Source of the DNA: Saussurea involucrata | Lineage: Eukaryota > Streptophyta > Magnoliopsida > Asterales > Asteraceae | NCBI GenBank assembly: GCA_033807775.1 | Contig: CM066327.1 | Span: 94,200,295-94,264,294 of the forward strand | Length of the DNA: 64,000 nucleotides | Reading direction: 5' to 3' | Shown: piece by piece, positions 1 to 11,688 of the stretch | Numbering within the stretch: position 1 is the first letter of the stretch | Layout of the letters: each line of letters opens with the position of its first letter | Translations under genes and position numbers: made by a program | The notes under the pieces: model-generated | Told to the model about the DNA's origin: nothing | Databases searched by the model: none | Seen by the model: the letters and a program-made list of their open reading frames with translations, nothing else

Positions 1-619
1 AACCTTGAAGTTTTGATGAAGAAGATGATGAACAGTTCTTGAGGTTTTTGAGAGCACAAATGCAACAGAGAATTCTTTTCTTGCGGAGAAAGATTGTTCG
101 CGTAAAAGACAAATATAAACCAAGGGTTGTTTATATATGGATTTTTAGAGAGAGAAAACCTTGAGCGGGAAAAGGTTTTCATCATGACACGAACACGTGT
201 TTGCATTTGATTGGAAGTTTGAACAAAACGTGCAAACGTGTGTCAGAAATAAATCGTGCCGAGTGTAATTTGTTGCAATGACGTCACAACTGTCCTTTCA
301 CATTCTTTTAGGATGTCTCTGAGGTTTTGAAAACTCAGGGACTTTTTTGAAAAACATGAAGCACTGAATAGAAAATATCAGTGAAGGTTTAAGGAAATTT
401 CAAAATATCGCTGTTAAGGAAGAGATATTCAGCGATGCAATTTATTTTGAAATCTTGCATTTATATGTGATTGTCAGAGAGAGAAAACATACCTGGATAT
501 CAGTTTAACCAAGTTTATTCAGAGAGAAGATGAAATGGATTATATAAGTTGATTTTATCCCGAAGCCTATACAAGAATGTATAAACGTATCGCTGATTAA
601 ATGTGAACCACTGAAGATT
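1..619 (-). other. Post-pol spacer of element A
   Basis: This stretch lies downstream of the pol stop on the minus strand and has no convincing ORF. It carries several copies of the family motif (CGCTGA or TCAGCG near 429-440 and 590-600). By analogy with element B, where a 1.4-kb spacer separates pol from the accessory ORF, the accessory ORF of A probably begins just left of the window. Confidence 0.6.
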
Positions 620-3600
620 TTATCCTTCAAAGTTCAGCATTCCAAGCTCGCTGATGAGAAAGTTGAATCTTGTCTCATCAAGAGGTTTGGTAAACAAATC
701 AGCTAACTGATAATCAGTTGGGATAAAATGAAGTTCTATATCACCATTCATCACATGATCTCTGATAAAATGATATCTGATTTCTATGTGTTTTGTCTTT
801 GAGTGTAGCACTGGATTGTTTGCTATAGCGATGGCACTTGTGCTGTCGCAATAGATTGGAATTTTGGAGAGCTGAAGATCATAGTCTAGTAGCTGATTTC
901 TCATCCACAAGACTTGAGAACATCAGCTTCCAGCGGCTACATACTCAGCTTCAGCTGTGGAAGTGGACACTGAGTTTTGCTTCTTACTTGTCCAACTTAC
1001 CAGCTTTCCACCCAGGAGCTGACATCCTCCTGTGGTGCTTTTCCTATCCATTTTGCAACCTGCAAAATCACTGTCTGAATAGGCGGTTAGATCGAATCCC
1101 GAGTCTTTGGGATACCAAAGACCTAGATTCGCTGTACCCTTAAGATATCTAAAGTTTCGCTTTACAGCTTTCATATGGGATATCTTAGGTTCAGCTTGAT
1201 ATCGTGCGCACAGACATGTTGCAAACATAATATCGGGTCGGCTAGCTGTAAGATACAATAGTGAGCCGATCATCCCACGGTACAGCGTGACATTGACAGG
1301 AACACCCTTTGTGTCCTTATCAAGTATCAGCGGTGGTGCCATAGGGGTTTTCATAGCTGAACTTTCAGTTAAGTCGAATTTCTTCAGCATATCTTTAACA
1401 TACTTTCCCTGATTTATAAAAGTTCCTTTTTCAGTTTGCTTAATCTGAAGACCAAGGAAATATGTTAGTTCACCCATCATGCTCATTTTATACTCATCTT
1501 TCATTCTATCAGCGAAACGAGTACAAAGCTCAGGGTTAGTAGAACCAAATATAATGTCATCAACATATATTTGAACTAAAATGATATGACCTTTCACTTT
1601 TCTAAAAAACAAAGTTTTGTCAATTTTACCTCGCTCAAATTTTTCAATATGGAGATAAGTAGAGAGAGTATCATACCATGCACGTGGAGCTTGCTTTAAG
1701 CCATAAAGTGCCTTGTCTAGTTTATAAACATAACCTGGACGTTTAGGATCTGAGAATCCTGGAGGTTGTTCCACATACACTTCTTCATTCAGCTTTCCAT
1801 TTAGAAATGCTGACTTAACATCCATCTGATGTACAGTGAAGTTTTTGTGTACAGCATATGCTAAGAAAAGACGAATAGATTCAAGTCTTGCTACAGGAGC
1901 AAAAGTTTCGTCATAATCTATGCCTTCCTCTTGTCTGTATCCCTGAGCAATAAGACGAGCTTTGTTGCGAGTTACAGTACCATGTTCGTCCAACTTGTTT
2001 CGATAGACCCATTTAGTGCCTATCTCCGTTTTGTCAGTAGGTCTACGAACAAGTTTCCAAACTTTGTTTCTTTCGAATTCAGTCAGCTCTTCTTGCATAG
2101 CGCTGACCCAGTTTGGATCTCTGAGGGCATCATCTATTTTCTTTGGTTCAGTTAGAGAAATAAAGTTAACAAATAAACAAATATTACCTGCACTTTTACG
2201 AGTCTGAATACCAGCGTTGGGATCACCAAGAATTTGAGCGATTGGGTGATTTACAGTCCATCGCTGAGCCGGAGCATACGTCGCTGACTCAGTCTGAACT
2301 GGAGAAACTGAAGATGAGGCTTCAGCTACTTCTGGATTATCAGCTAAGAGAGGAATGTTTGCATTTGCCACTTCATTCACTGATTGCTGAGAAATAGATG
2401 GAATTTCTGAGACATTTGGATCAACTGCAGGTATAGCGTTTATAGGAACAGCTGAGACCCAAGATGTTTCAGCTTCACTATTTTGCATATTTGGAATGAT
2501 AGAAGGACCATCATTTTCTACGGTGTGAGCATGAGGAGTGGGAATATCTTCTGAATCACCAAGATGAGAAAACATCCATTGATTCAGTTCTTCTGTATCA
2601 GCGTTCGGTTTAGAGTTCGCTGAACGGGATTCGTCAAACGTGACGTGAATAGTTTCTTCTACAGTTTGTCTTCTTCGGTTGAAGACCCTGAAGGCTTTGG
2701 AAACTGAGGAGTATCCAAGAAAGATTCCATCATCAGCCTTAGGGTCAAACTTTCCAAGGGCATCTCTGTTGTTCAGTATGAAACACTGACATCCAAAGAT
2801 GTGAAGAAAGCTGATTGAAGGCTTTCTCCCATAAAAAAGTTCATAGGCTGTCTTTTTGAATCTTTTAACTATCAGCGACCTGTTTTGCGTAAAACAAGCA
2901 GTGTTGACAACTTCTGCCCAAAACTGAGTAGGCAGGTGAGAATCGTTGAGCATTGAACGTGCAGCTTCAATAATTGTTCTATTTCTTCTTTCAGCGACTC
3001 CATTTTGTTGTGGTGTTCTCACTGACGAAAGGTTGTGAGAAATACCCTTGCTCTCAAGGAAGGAATCAAGAGAACTGTTTTTGAATTCAGTTCCATGATC
3101 ACTCCTTATTGAGCGAACAATCATATTGTTCAGAGTTTCCATCTTCCAAACAAAGGTGATGAGTTCTTCAGGGGTGTCACTCTTAGAACGGAGAAACATT
3201 GCCCATGTGTAACGAGAGAATTCATCAACTATGACCAGCGTATATTTCTTTCCAGCGATGGATTGTTTGTTAACAGGGCCAAACAAATCCATATGGAGTA
3301 GTTGTAGAGGAGATGACACTGAGGAAACTTGCTTTGACTTAAATCTTGCCTTGGTCTGCTTCCCTTTTTCACACGCTGAACATAAAGACTCTTTGGCGTA
3401 TGAATGTTGAGGTAGACCAGTGACTAACTCTTTGGATGAAAGAGTATTCAGTGTCTTGAAGTTGAGATGTGAGAGCCTTTTGTGCCATAGCCAGTTAACA
3501 TCAGAAGATGCTTTTGAGAAGAAACAGGAGTTCTCAGTGGTTGTTGAGTCCATGTTTATAACGTAAACATTTTCCAAACGATAACCGCTGAGAGCTATCT

Positions 3601-3898
3601 TCTCCTTTTTGTCAGAGACAAAGCAGGATTCCTTAGTGAAAATCACTTTGTTATCCATGTCGCAAAGCTGACTGATGCTTAGAAGATTATGCTTCAGCCC
3701 TTCAACATATGCGACTCTTCTGAAGGATGTTGTACCATTTGAAAGTACACCATACCCTCGGGTGTGTCCTTTTCCATTTCCACCGAAAGTCACAGAGGGA
3801 CCCTTCTCTTCCTTGTATTCTGCGAGCAGGCTTTTCTTTCCAGTCATGTGTCTAGAGCATCCGCTATCGAGATACCAGATACCCTTCTTAACCTGCAA
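620..3898 (-). pseudogene. pol: pol polyprotein of element A, one nonsense codon
   Basis: This is a Ty1/copia pol: aspartic protease, integrase, reverse transcriptase and RNase H. Visible landmarks in order are the protease-proximal WYLDSGCSRHMTG, the integrase HHCC zinc region (WHKRLSHLN ... CSACEKGK), the integrase core (HMDLFGP, SDHGTEFKN, QQNGVAERRN), the RT active site YVDDIIFG at about 1549-1575, and RNase H (SDSDFAG, STAEAEYVAA). The frame is broken only by TGA at 923-925, where related elements have Cys in the SCCS segment. The same frame then runs on to the natural stop at 620, ending with the usual LADLFTK and LGML motifs. There is no ATG at the 5' end. The frame opens just after the gag stop, so expression would need readthrough, frameshift or splicing. 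Without the nonsense codon the length would be normal for the family. Confidence 0.92.
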
Positions 3899-3910
3899 TA
3901 CAAAGGAAGA

Positions 3911-6318
3911 TTAGTTTTGCTTGGGTACCCACTTCACCATGTATACGCGTTTGTCAGTGGAAGTAGTTGGAATGGGTTCAGGAGTCTTCGCAGCATTTGA
4001 AGATTCAGCTTTGTCTTTCTTCACTTTGGTCAATTTCTTGACCTCAGCGGTAGGAGTCACCTTGACCTGAATTGCAACTGGTTTGGTATTCTGGGTGCTA
4101 TCTTCACCTTAGCTATCTTATCAGCTTTGGTGGCTATGGGACACTTACTTGCAATATGATCGGTAAGTCCACAGTGATAACATTTCCTATAACTAAAATT
4201 AGTTCTAGGACCACTTGAGTGCTGAGCTTTTAATTTGGAATTAGAAGTACCAACACCAAGTACACTATTGGTTTTTGAAATAGGACGAACATTCAGTTCT
4301 TCAGATTTCTTACCAAGGATATCTACTCTGAGTATAGGAGTAGGTCGCTGAACTGATCCAGAGGTCTGATTTCTAGAACCAGATGAATGAATCACTAAGG
4401 CTTTGGAAGCATTCAGCTTAGGTACTAAGGTACCCTTCTGAGGATTTTGATAAATAACAATTCCTTTACCTTTGTCTTTAGAGACAGAGGTAGGTTTTGA
4501 ATAAACCATTTTCTCCTTACCTTTTGAGGAGGTAGGAGTTTCCTCAGGGATTGGTGTAACCGACGAGGAGTACTGAGATGATGAAGTGTCAGCGACTGAG
4601 GATACGAACGTTCCAAATTTAAGCATTGAACGTTCAGTGGTTGGTTTTGGAGTATCATATTTATAACCCAGACCACGTTTATCACTCAGAGGAATCTGAG
4701 CCTTAATTATCTCAGTGATCTTTGTTGAAGAATTACACCATCCTTCAACAGTAGCTTGTTCAGCTTTTAATGCAGCGATAGCTTCTGCTCGTTCGATTTT
4801 GACTAGCTGATTTAAATAGACTTGATCTTTAAAATCGTCTTCAATTTTAGAAAGCTTTTCTATTTGAAGGTGGCAGTTTTTAAGCTTTTCAGCAAGATCA
4901 AGATTTTGGTTTTCAACCACAGCTTTGCCATTCATGGCTTCGTATAAACTTCTAGTCAGTAGATCGATTTTACGGAGACTATCAGCTTCATCAATATTTG
5001 CAATATTGGTAAAGAAAGAAGGTGATACCTGAATGGCAGATGTTGAAGTGGAGGGAATGTCTGAACTTTCTTCCTCTTCTTCAATCTTGGCCATGAGACA
5101 TTGATTTGCTTCATCATCTTCAGAATCAGATGATGAGGCTTCTTCATCAGAAGCAGCCCAATCATAGTCAGCCATCAGGCCTTTTCCTTTCTTCTTAAAG
5201 CTTTTCAGCTTTGCATACTTCTCCTTCAGCTTTGAGTATTTGTCATCTTTATTCCTTGGAACAAAGGATTTCTTTGTAAAAGCTGAAGGTCTCATGATTT
5301 TCTTTGACCTGCACTCGTTAGCGAAATGACCTGTCTTTTCGCAGTTGAAACAAGTAGCAGTAGCCTTATCAACAAAAGCTGATGACTTAGGCTTGTCAGC
5401 TATAGAAAGAGTTTTGTTCTTTCTAAACATTTTCTTCTTGGCGAATCTCCTGAACTTTTTAGTTAGGAGAGCCAAGGATTCATCAGCATCTGAAGAATCG
5501 GAATCTGATGACCTTTCAGAGTTACTTTCTAACTCAGTGATAGTGACTGAGGGTCGCTGAGTAGAAGGTTCCTCTGAGATTAAAGCAACAGGGGTGCTTT
5601 TGGAATCTTTTACAAGATTCTTCTTAAGATGGCTAGATTGCTCATGATTCAGCAATGTACCATATAAGGTAGCAAGTGTCATTGATCTTAGATCTTTTGA
5701 CAGCTTGAGACACATGGAATAATTGTCCCAGCTTTCAGGTAAACATTCTAGAAACTTTATCAGTACTTCAAAGTTAGAATATTCCTTACCAACCGTTTTT
5801 AGATCTATAATTAAGCAATTAAAACGTTGATGAACTTCAGAGAGAGTTTCATTCTTACCAGAAATGAAGCTTTCGTATTTTCTTACCAGGTTAATCTTTC
5901 TTGAATCCTGGACTTCAGATGTTCCTTCATACTGAACACATATTGTGTCCCACATGGCTTTTGATGATTTCAGGTTCATGACGGAATGGTAGACTTCGTC
6001 AGGAAGGTCCATGGATAGTATGGATCTGGCTTTTGTATCTATAGCCACTTTCTTCTTATCTTCATCGGTCCACATGTGTATTTCCTTTGGAATCAGCCTT
6101 TCAGGAATAGCAGCTCTAGTTGCAGTGGCTGGAACTAAAGGATCAATAGTTACAGGGATGTGTGGGCCGTTTTCAAGATAGTAGGTCATAGTGGGGTCTA
6201 CACCTTCTAAGAAGAGCATCATCCTATTTTTCCATAAGTTGAAGTTGTCTCTGGAAAATCTAGGGGGTTTTGCAAGAGAGCCATTGTTTATATAATTTGT
6301 GTTTGTGTGGGAGGCCAT
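3911..6318 (-). pseudogene. gag: gag of element A, with a C-terminal frameshift
   Basis: This is the structural nucleocapsid protein of a copia element. ATG is at 6318 on the minus strand. An N-terminal UBN2/gag domain (about residues 10-220) is followed by a CCHC zinc knuckle near residue 322 (CFNCEKTGHFANEC), a charged and coiled-coil stretch, and a second knuckle near residue 710 (CYHCGLTDHIASKC). The open frame stops at 4057. A one-base shift near 4100-4110 restores a frame running to the family-typical KWVPK tail and a TAA at 3911-3913, so I read this copy as frameshifted. Two widely separated knuckles and the coiled coil are as in other Sirevirus-like gags. The pol frame follows within 20 bases. 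Confidence 0.87.
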
Positions 6319-6384
6319 TTTCAGATAATAGCAAGGAAGAGAAATATCTTAGATTAGATCTTGTTTATGAGATTAAACAAATCT

Positions 6385-6396
6385 GCTCTGATACCA
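6385..6396 (-). promoter_or_regulatory. Primer binding site (tRNA-iMet) of element A
   Basis: The minus strand reads TGGTATCAGAGC, complementary to the 3' end of plant initiator tRNA-Met. It lies two bases inside the LTR end, the usual position for priming minus-strand DNA synthesis. Confidence 0.95.
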
Positions 6397-6398
6397 CT

Positions 6399-7365
6399 TG
6401 TTGGTCCCGAAAGGCCTATACAAGTTTGTAGAAGGGGGGGGGGGGGTTGAATACAAACACAGTATTTTACTTTTCTAAATTCTTTATTGATAAATCATTA
6501 ACAATTTACAGCTTGTTGCGGAAACAAGATTAAGGATAAACCTAAATCTAAACAAGTTGGAACACTAAGGTTTCTTGCACTAAGAAAGATATGGAGATTA
6601 CTAATAAAATCCTATCTTGAGAGAGATTTGAACTTGTCCAGAGTTAGCAAGTTACTTCAAATGAAGTGAGTTCATCTCTTTATATACTGCATGCATTTAA
6701 TGCAAGTCAGTATACACTTTACACGTGTCATCAGCGGATTGGTTGCATGTCATTGACCTTTGTTGACAACCTTAGTAGCCGCATGAATGAACAGTGTAGT
6801 ATCAGAGTGGTTGTACGATCTCAGATTTTCGGAGGTTCTTTTCTGACATTTCGTACGGTGGCGTGCAAGGGAGGTTAAGACAAAAGTACTTTGTACGGAG
6901 GACTTCATGATCAGCTTTCGTTGATTCAGCGATTATCATTTACTATTCAGCGAATGATAAAGTTCAGCGATAGCTGAAGTCTTGTACTTGATACTTCACG
7001 TTGAGTGGACAAATCTGAGTCTTCGCTGATCCGCATCAGTTCATTAGTAGACTTGTCGCTGGTTCTTGAGCTTGATCTTCGACTTCAGCGTAGAACCTTT
7101 GTTGACGTGAAACTTGTCTTCAGGGATCATAAGTAAACAACTAACTTATCAGCGATCACCATAAGGACTGAACAGACTCAGAGCATTATGGTGAACAGTG
7201 TTCGCTGAATGTTTAATTTAAAGAGCGATAGTTCCTATCAGCGGTACTGTAAGATCTTAGTACTTATCAGCGATAGTGAAACTCTGATACATAATGTTTA
7301 CATACAATTTTCACTAAGTATTTAAGAGAGGGTCATTATCAAATCACTGAGGGTTTGGATCAACA
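6399..7365 (-). repeat. 5' LTR of element A (967 bp)
   Basis: The LTR begins TGTTGGTCC and ends GGATCAACA on the plus strand, a near-perfect short terminal inverted repeat with canonical TG/CA ends. It abuts the primer site on one side and gag sequence of A' on the other. Inside are a TATA-like box, a 13-base G run (6434-6446) and many copies of TCAGCG/CGCTGA. Its first 775 bases match, inverted, the truncated 3' LTR of A' at 11669-12452. Confidence 0.92.
6678..6687 (-). promoter_or_regulatory. Putative TATA box of LTR A
   Basis: The minus strand reads TATATAAAG. The same box is conserved in the LTR of A' (12152-12160). It is the most plausible core promoter of the family. Confidence 0.55.
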
Positions 7366-7370
7366 CATAC
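7366..7370. repeat. Target site duplication CATAC of element A (right copy)
   Basis: CATAC directly follows the LTR end and is also native sequence in the family's gag just before TATCCATGG. The second copy should lie left of the window. Confidence 0.75.
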
Positions 7371-7560
7371 TATCCATGGCCCTTCCTGACGAAGTCTACC
7401 ATTCCGTCATGAATCTGAAAACATCTAAAGCCATGTGGGACACAATATGTGTTCAGTATGAAGGAACGTCTGAAGTCCAGGACTCAAGAAAGATCAACCT
7501 GGTAAGACAATACGAAAGCTTCAAGATCAACCTGGTTAATATGTTCTTATTTATTACCTA
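7366..7560 (+). pseudogene. gag fragment of A'
   Basis: It encodes LSMALPDEVYHSVMNL and about 45 further residues, nearly identical to the UBN2 part of the gag of A (minus strand, around 5890-6020). It begins exactly at the insertion point of A and is lost after about 45 codons. The 14-mer AAGATCAACCTGGT occurs twice (7490-7503 and 7523-7536), a 33-bp duplication beside the deletion junction. Confidence 0.85.
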
Positions 7561-7944
7561 ATGCAAAATAACTTGTTTGTGATCTACTCTTTGTTTTTAA
7601 CAAGATCAAAACAAAAGAACTTCTTAAAAATAAAATCATTTTCTTTCATGGTTTTATGAACACAACCATTTCATGGTTGTTCTTCAAGTTTAAATGCAAA
7701 AATCTTAAACTGGTTCTTCACATTCGTTTTTCCAGAATCTCAATCTTCAAAGAAAACTGGAAAACAAGATTTTTTTTTGGTTTGAAATTTTCGTTTTCAA
7801 AAACATGAAAAACCCTAATCTTCATTAAGACATTTGTGTCTGAATGAAATGGATAAAATTCGAAACATCTTATTGGAAATTTCTTTCCACAATAAGATTA
7901 TTCTTATTTGTTAACATCTTTGGTTGAACTGTTAATACAGAGAA
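7561..7944 (+). other. Non-coding leader before the accessory ORF of A'
   Basis: AT-rich sequence with no ORF between the gag deletion junction and the ATG at 7945. It probably corresponds to the end of the pol-accessory spacer in a full-length element. Confidence 0.5.
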
Positions 7945-10900
7945 ATGACCTCGTCTGACATTCCTGCTAACGCCGAGAACATCTCCGCTGACTCTGAGGA
8001 AGTGGAAATCCTCAAGGCTTCACAAGTCAAGTTTGAACTTGACAAACTGGATTAGACTAAGGTGAACAACCTCTCTGCGCTTCTCGAGTTTCCTCCTCGA
8101 AAGCAAGTCACACATCTAGATGATGCTGTGAAATTTCTGAAGAATTGCTGCATCTCCACAGCCCTGACCATAACACCTCCTGCACATCAGCTTTTGCTCT
8201 CACAATTCTGGTACTCAGCGAGACACACTCAATTACCTTCAGCCAAAGACCCCTCCAAAATAATAGATTGCATCCTCTGCGATATCGAATATGGCACCAT
8301 AAAGATCACCCCAGCCATTATTCGCAAAGCTCTCAGCCTTCCCATCGCCACCAAGGAAAAACCTTTTGTTCCCCTCCCTGACCCTAAGAAAAACTCAGAC
8401 ATGGAAGCCATCATTGCATTCTTCGATGCAATGGGCTATGTATGGGAGATAGGCAGAGACATGAAGCCCGAGAAGAAGCTGGCGATCATCAAGAAATCGA
8501 AAATGCCCAGCGAGATGAATTTCATCTTCACTCATCTGATAAGCTGCATGACTGCAAAGAGTGGCTCCTCCGACCAAGCCGCTAAACCTCAGCAAGCAAT
8601 GGGTTATGCACTGCTGAAAGGTCTCAACATAGACTGGGCATCGATCATCTATGATGACCTGGTTCTACGAGTGGACACCGTCGCTGACAGACCTCCATGG
8701 GTTCCTTACCCACGGTTCATCAGCGCCATCTTCCAATGTGGCCTGAAGGAAACCTACCCAACTGATGGTGACCTGAAACTTTCTCAGGTCGGTCCAAAGA
8801 TACTCGACTTTAAACCAACCGTAAATGAGGTACGTCTTTCCACACTCTTAACTCTTCTTAACCCTCATACTTCTTCTACTTCTGCAGCTCCTTCAGCGGA
8901 CAAACCCACCGCTGATACCCCATCTGCTACTTCCATTCCTCTTAAAAGGAAACACTCTCACACCCCACTTGATTCTAAAAGGATCAAGAAAACAAAGGAG
9001 CAACCCTAGCAATCTCATGCTGAAGACTCCTCAGCTCTTTCTGCAGAGCTGAAGGAACGTTCAGTGGTACGCTCTGCCACACCTGAACAAGCCATCCCTT
9101 CAATCCCAATCTCAGCGTCTCCAAACGTTGAGATTACAGACTTGGAAACTTCCCAACCTCCCTCAGTCTCTCAAAAGACTGATGAAGTGATTCTCAGCGA
9201 TTCCAACGCTGAACTTAGAACCCAACCTCCAATCTTATCCTTCGCTTCTCCCTCCACTCATTTGGTCTCTCCTCCAGTTATCACTGGAGATGCCATCATT
9301 TCTACGGAAGCTAAAGCTGATAATCCAGAAATGATGAAGACAGGACCTGCAGGACAATCCACGGGCACGTTCGAAGACGACATGGAAGTTTACTCAGGCA
9401 CCCGTGACTTTGATGAGTTCACCAATCCTCCTGCAGGTAATCAACAACCCATAAACACTGTGACTAAACCCCAAACTTCTGAGCTTTACTTTGTTCACAA
9501 GTTCTTATCTGTTACAGGTCCTAACTTGGGAGACATCAACGCCTCTCTGAAATCCGTGGAAACAAAGCTGACAGGTCTCACCACCACTCTCTCCAACAAC
9601 TCTTCAGCTGTAACAAACGCTGGAGAGAATCTTCAAAAGCTGACAACGGTGGTAGAGAAGAAGGCTTCCACAGATGACATGAAGCAGCTTGACAAGACTC
9701 TCAGCGACTTCGCCAAGGTGCTCGCTGATATCTACACAGACTACACCTCTCTCAAAAGCTAAGTTTCGTCCATGTCCAGCGAATTTACAACGCTGAAGAC
9801 ATCGGTTGGAACACTAGAGGGAGATATGTCTGTTGTGAAGACAAATGTCAACACGCTGACGACTGACTTAAGCTCTGTAAAGACTGACGTTGGTTCGATG
9901 AAGACTATGATCGAACAGCTGCTGCACAAGGCAAATGCTCCTGCCCCTAACCCCGTCCCTAAAACTGAAAACTTCACAGCGGCGTATCGCAAAGAGCTGG
10001 AAAAGATCAATCCTGCTATTTCTGGCCTTGAAGACAGATTAGCAAAGATTGAAGTTTGTGTAGGTCTCTCTGGCCAAAAAGACAGAGAACCTACCAACGC
10101 TGCTGAATCTACCCATTCCTCCCCCAGTCATCATGAAAAAGAGGGGGAGAAGAGCGCTGAAAACCCTTCCAAGAGCGCTGAAGACCTTTCCCATGATGAA
10201 TCTATCAGGGGAGAGAAGAACGAAGACCTCACCTTCACTAAAGAGGGTGAGAAGACTATTGAAGCTGAAGCAGCCACTGGACCTCAGGGAGATGAACACC
10301 CTGAGGGAACCGAGAAGCTCGCCTCTGTATCTGAGGGGGAGCAACTCGAAGAAGACGCTGAAGAATCCGAAGGAGAATATGATGAAGCCGTCGACATCCC
10401 TGATAATGAACCATCTTCTTCTCCAAAGAATGATGATGATGATGACGAAGATGACGATGACTTCTTTATCGTCAAACCTGCTCCAAAGATCAAAGCTCTT
10501 AAGGGAATCTCGATAAATGAACCTTCAGGGGAGCGGACAAAGACAAAGCCCTCAGCCTCTGGAGCTGAGAAAGGCAAAGGCAAAAGCGTCGCTGAAAATG
10601 ACAATCTGACGATCTTGCTTGAAAAGCCGGTTTGTCAGGTACACTAAACATCTCTTACTCCATCCCTCCTCTATCATACACTATCAGTTCCTCTACCCAA
10701 GCCTATACACTTGAACATTTTTTCTCTCTATCTGATTCTACCCAAGTTCTTACTTGTAAGATCGCTGTGTTTTAGCTAGTCCTCTCCCCTGTTTGAGGAT
10801 ATCGCTGAAGGCTCCACACCTGCGACTTCACCAATAATACCAGCTGCCGCTGAAGAAATAATCCCAATCTTGGATTTGATCTCTGAGACTGATGAACCTG

Positions 10901-11688
10901 AAGAACAGAGTCTCTCGCACAGACACAGACCTTCCTTAGCTCCTCAAAAGCTAAGAGAAGAAGAACAGATGAAAAGAGAGGAAATAATAAAGCGATTCGA
11001 GGATCAGCGAATCATTCTAAGGCGTGATCAACTGCCTTCAGTTCCTCCAAAGTTCAGAATTTCAAAAGCTGAATACAAGGAACACCTCAGAGCTGAACGC
11101 CTCATCGCTGAAAGAAAGGAAGCTGAAGAAAAAGACAGAGAATACGCCATCAAGCTTACTCAAGAATCTGTCAAAGACCCCAAGCTGAAACGTGTTCCCA
11201 TTCAAGTCCAACGAAAGCTTTGGGAAGAAGCCCAGAAGATCGTGGAAAAGAAAACTGAAGTTTCTCAAACCACCCTGATATGGTGTAAAGAGAAAATACA
11301 CTTCAGATATCGTCCATCGAAGATCAACAAGGTATTCATCTCTGGAAGAACCTCTATCGGAGTACCTATTGTTGACATCAAACTTTTCAGAGAAGATGGC
11401 CAATCTGAAACCTTTCGCGCTGACACTGTAAAAAGGTATGGTCTCTCTGAATGGCTGGAGATGAGGTTAGCTATCCAAAAATCACAATCTAAGTACAAGG
11501 ATCATTTCGAAAAGCTGATAAACAGACAGGTCGATTTGATATCTTCTTGTGTGGACATTCCTCCTCTTCCTGATCTTGAGCTGAAAAGAAAAAGGGCCTC
11601 TCCAAAGAAGAAACGTCAAGATTCAAACTCAGGTCCTGTCATACGAAATGAAACTGGAATTGGTTTCAGTCATTATGATGATCGCTGA
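7945..11688 (+). pseudogene. Accessory ('env-like') ORF of A', several in-frame stops
   Basis: A single plus-strand frame runs from ATG 7945 to 11688. It is interrupted by TAG 8053-8055, TAG 9007-9009, TAA about 9760 and TAA about 10645. The N-terminal domain contains LLSQFW (about 8196), DAMGY and CMTAKSGSSDQ (about 8545), all matched in the accessory ORF of element B. Next come a basic NLS-like patch (KRKHSHTPLDSKRIKK, 8940-8995), a Ser/Thr/Pro-rich linker, coiled-coil-like repeats of 'T.VxxLxxxL' type (9480-9930), an acidic tract (10330-10470), and a C-terminal domain with FREDGQSETFRAD (about 11385) matching VRREDNSETTFAD in B. No membrane segment or signal peptide is evident, so an envelope role is not supported. 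The last residues and the stop come from LTR sequence after a deletion. The function is unknown. Confidence 0.72.

Larger units (their letters stand above)
1..7365 (-). mobile_element. Element A: Sirevirus-like Ty1/copia retrotransposon (3' end outside window)
   Basis: Reading on the minus strand the order is 5' LTR (6399-7365), tRNA-iMet primer site, gag, pol and a post-pol spacer. The domain order protease, integrase, reverse transcriptase, RNase H is that of Ty1/copia. A long gag with two zinc knuckles and the WVPK tail fits the Sirevirus group. The accessory ORF and 3' LTR should lie left of base 1. The LTR is followed by CATAC, which is gag sequence of the oppositely oriented element A', so A is inserted inside A'. 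The coding frames carry one nonsense codon and one frameshift, so this copy is probably not autonomous. Confidence 0.93.
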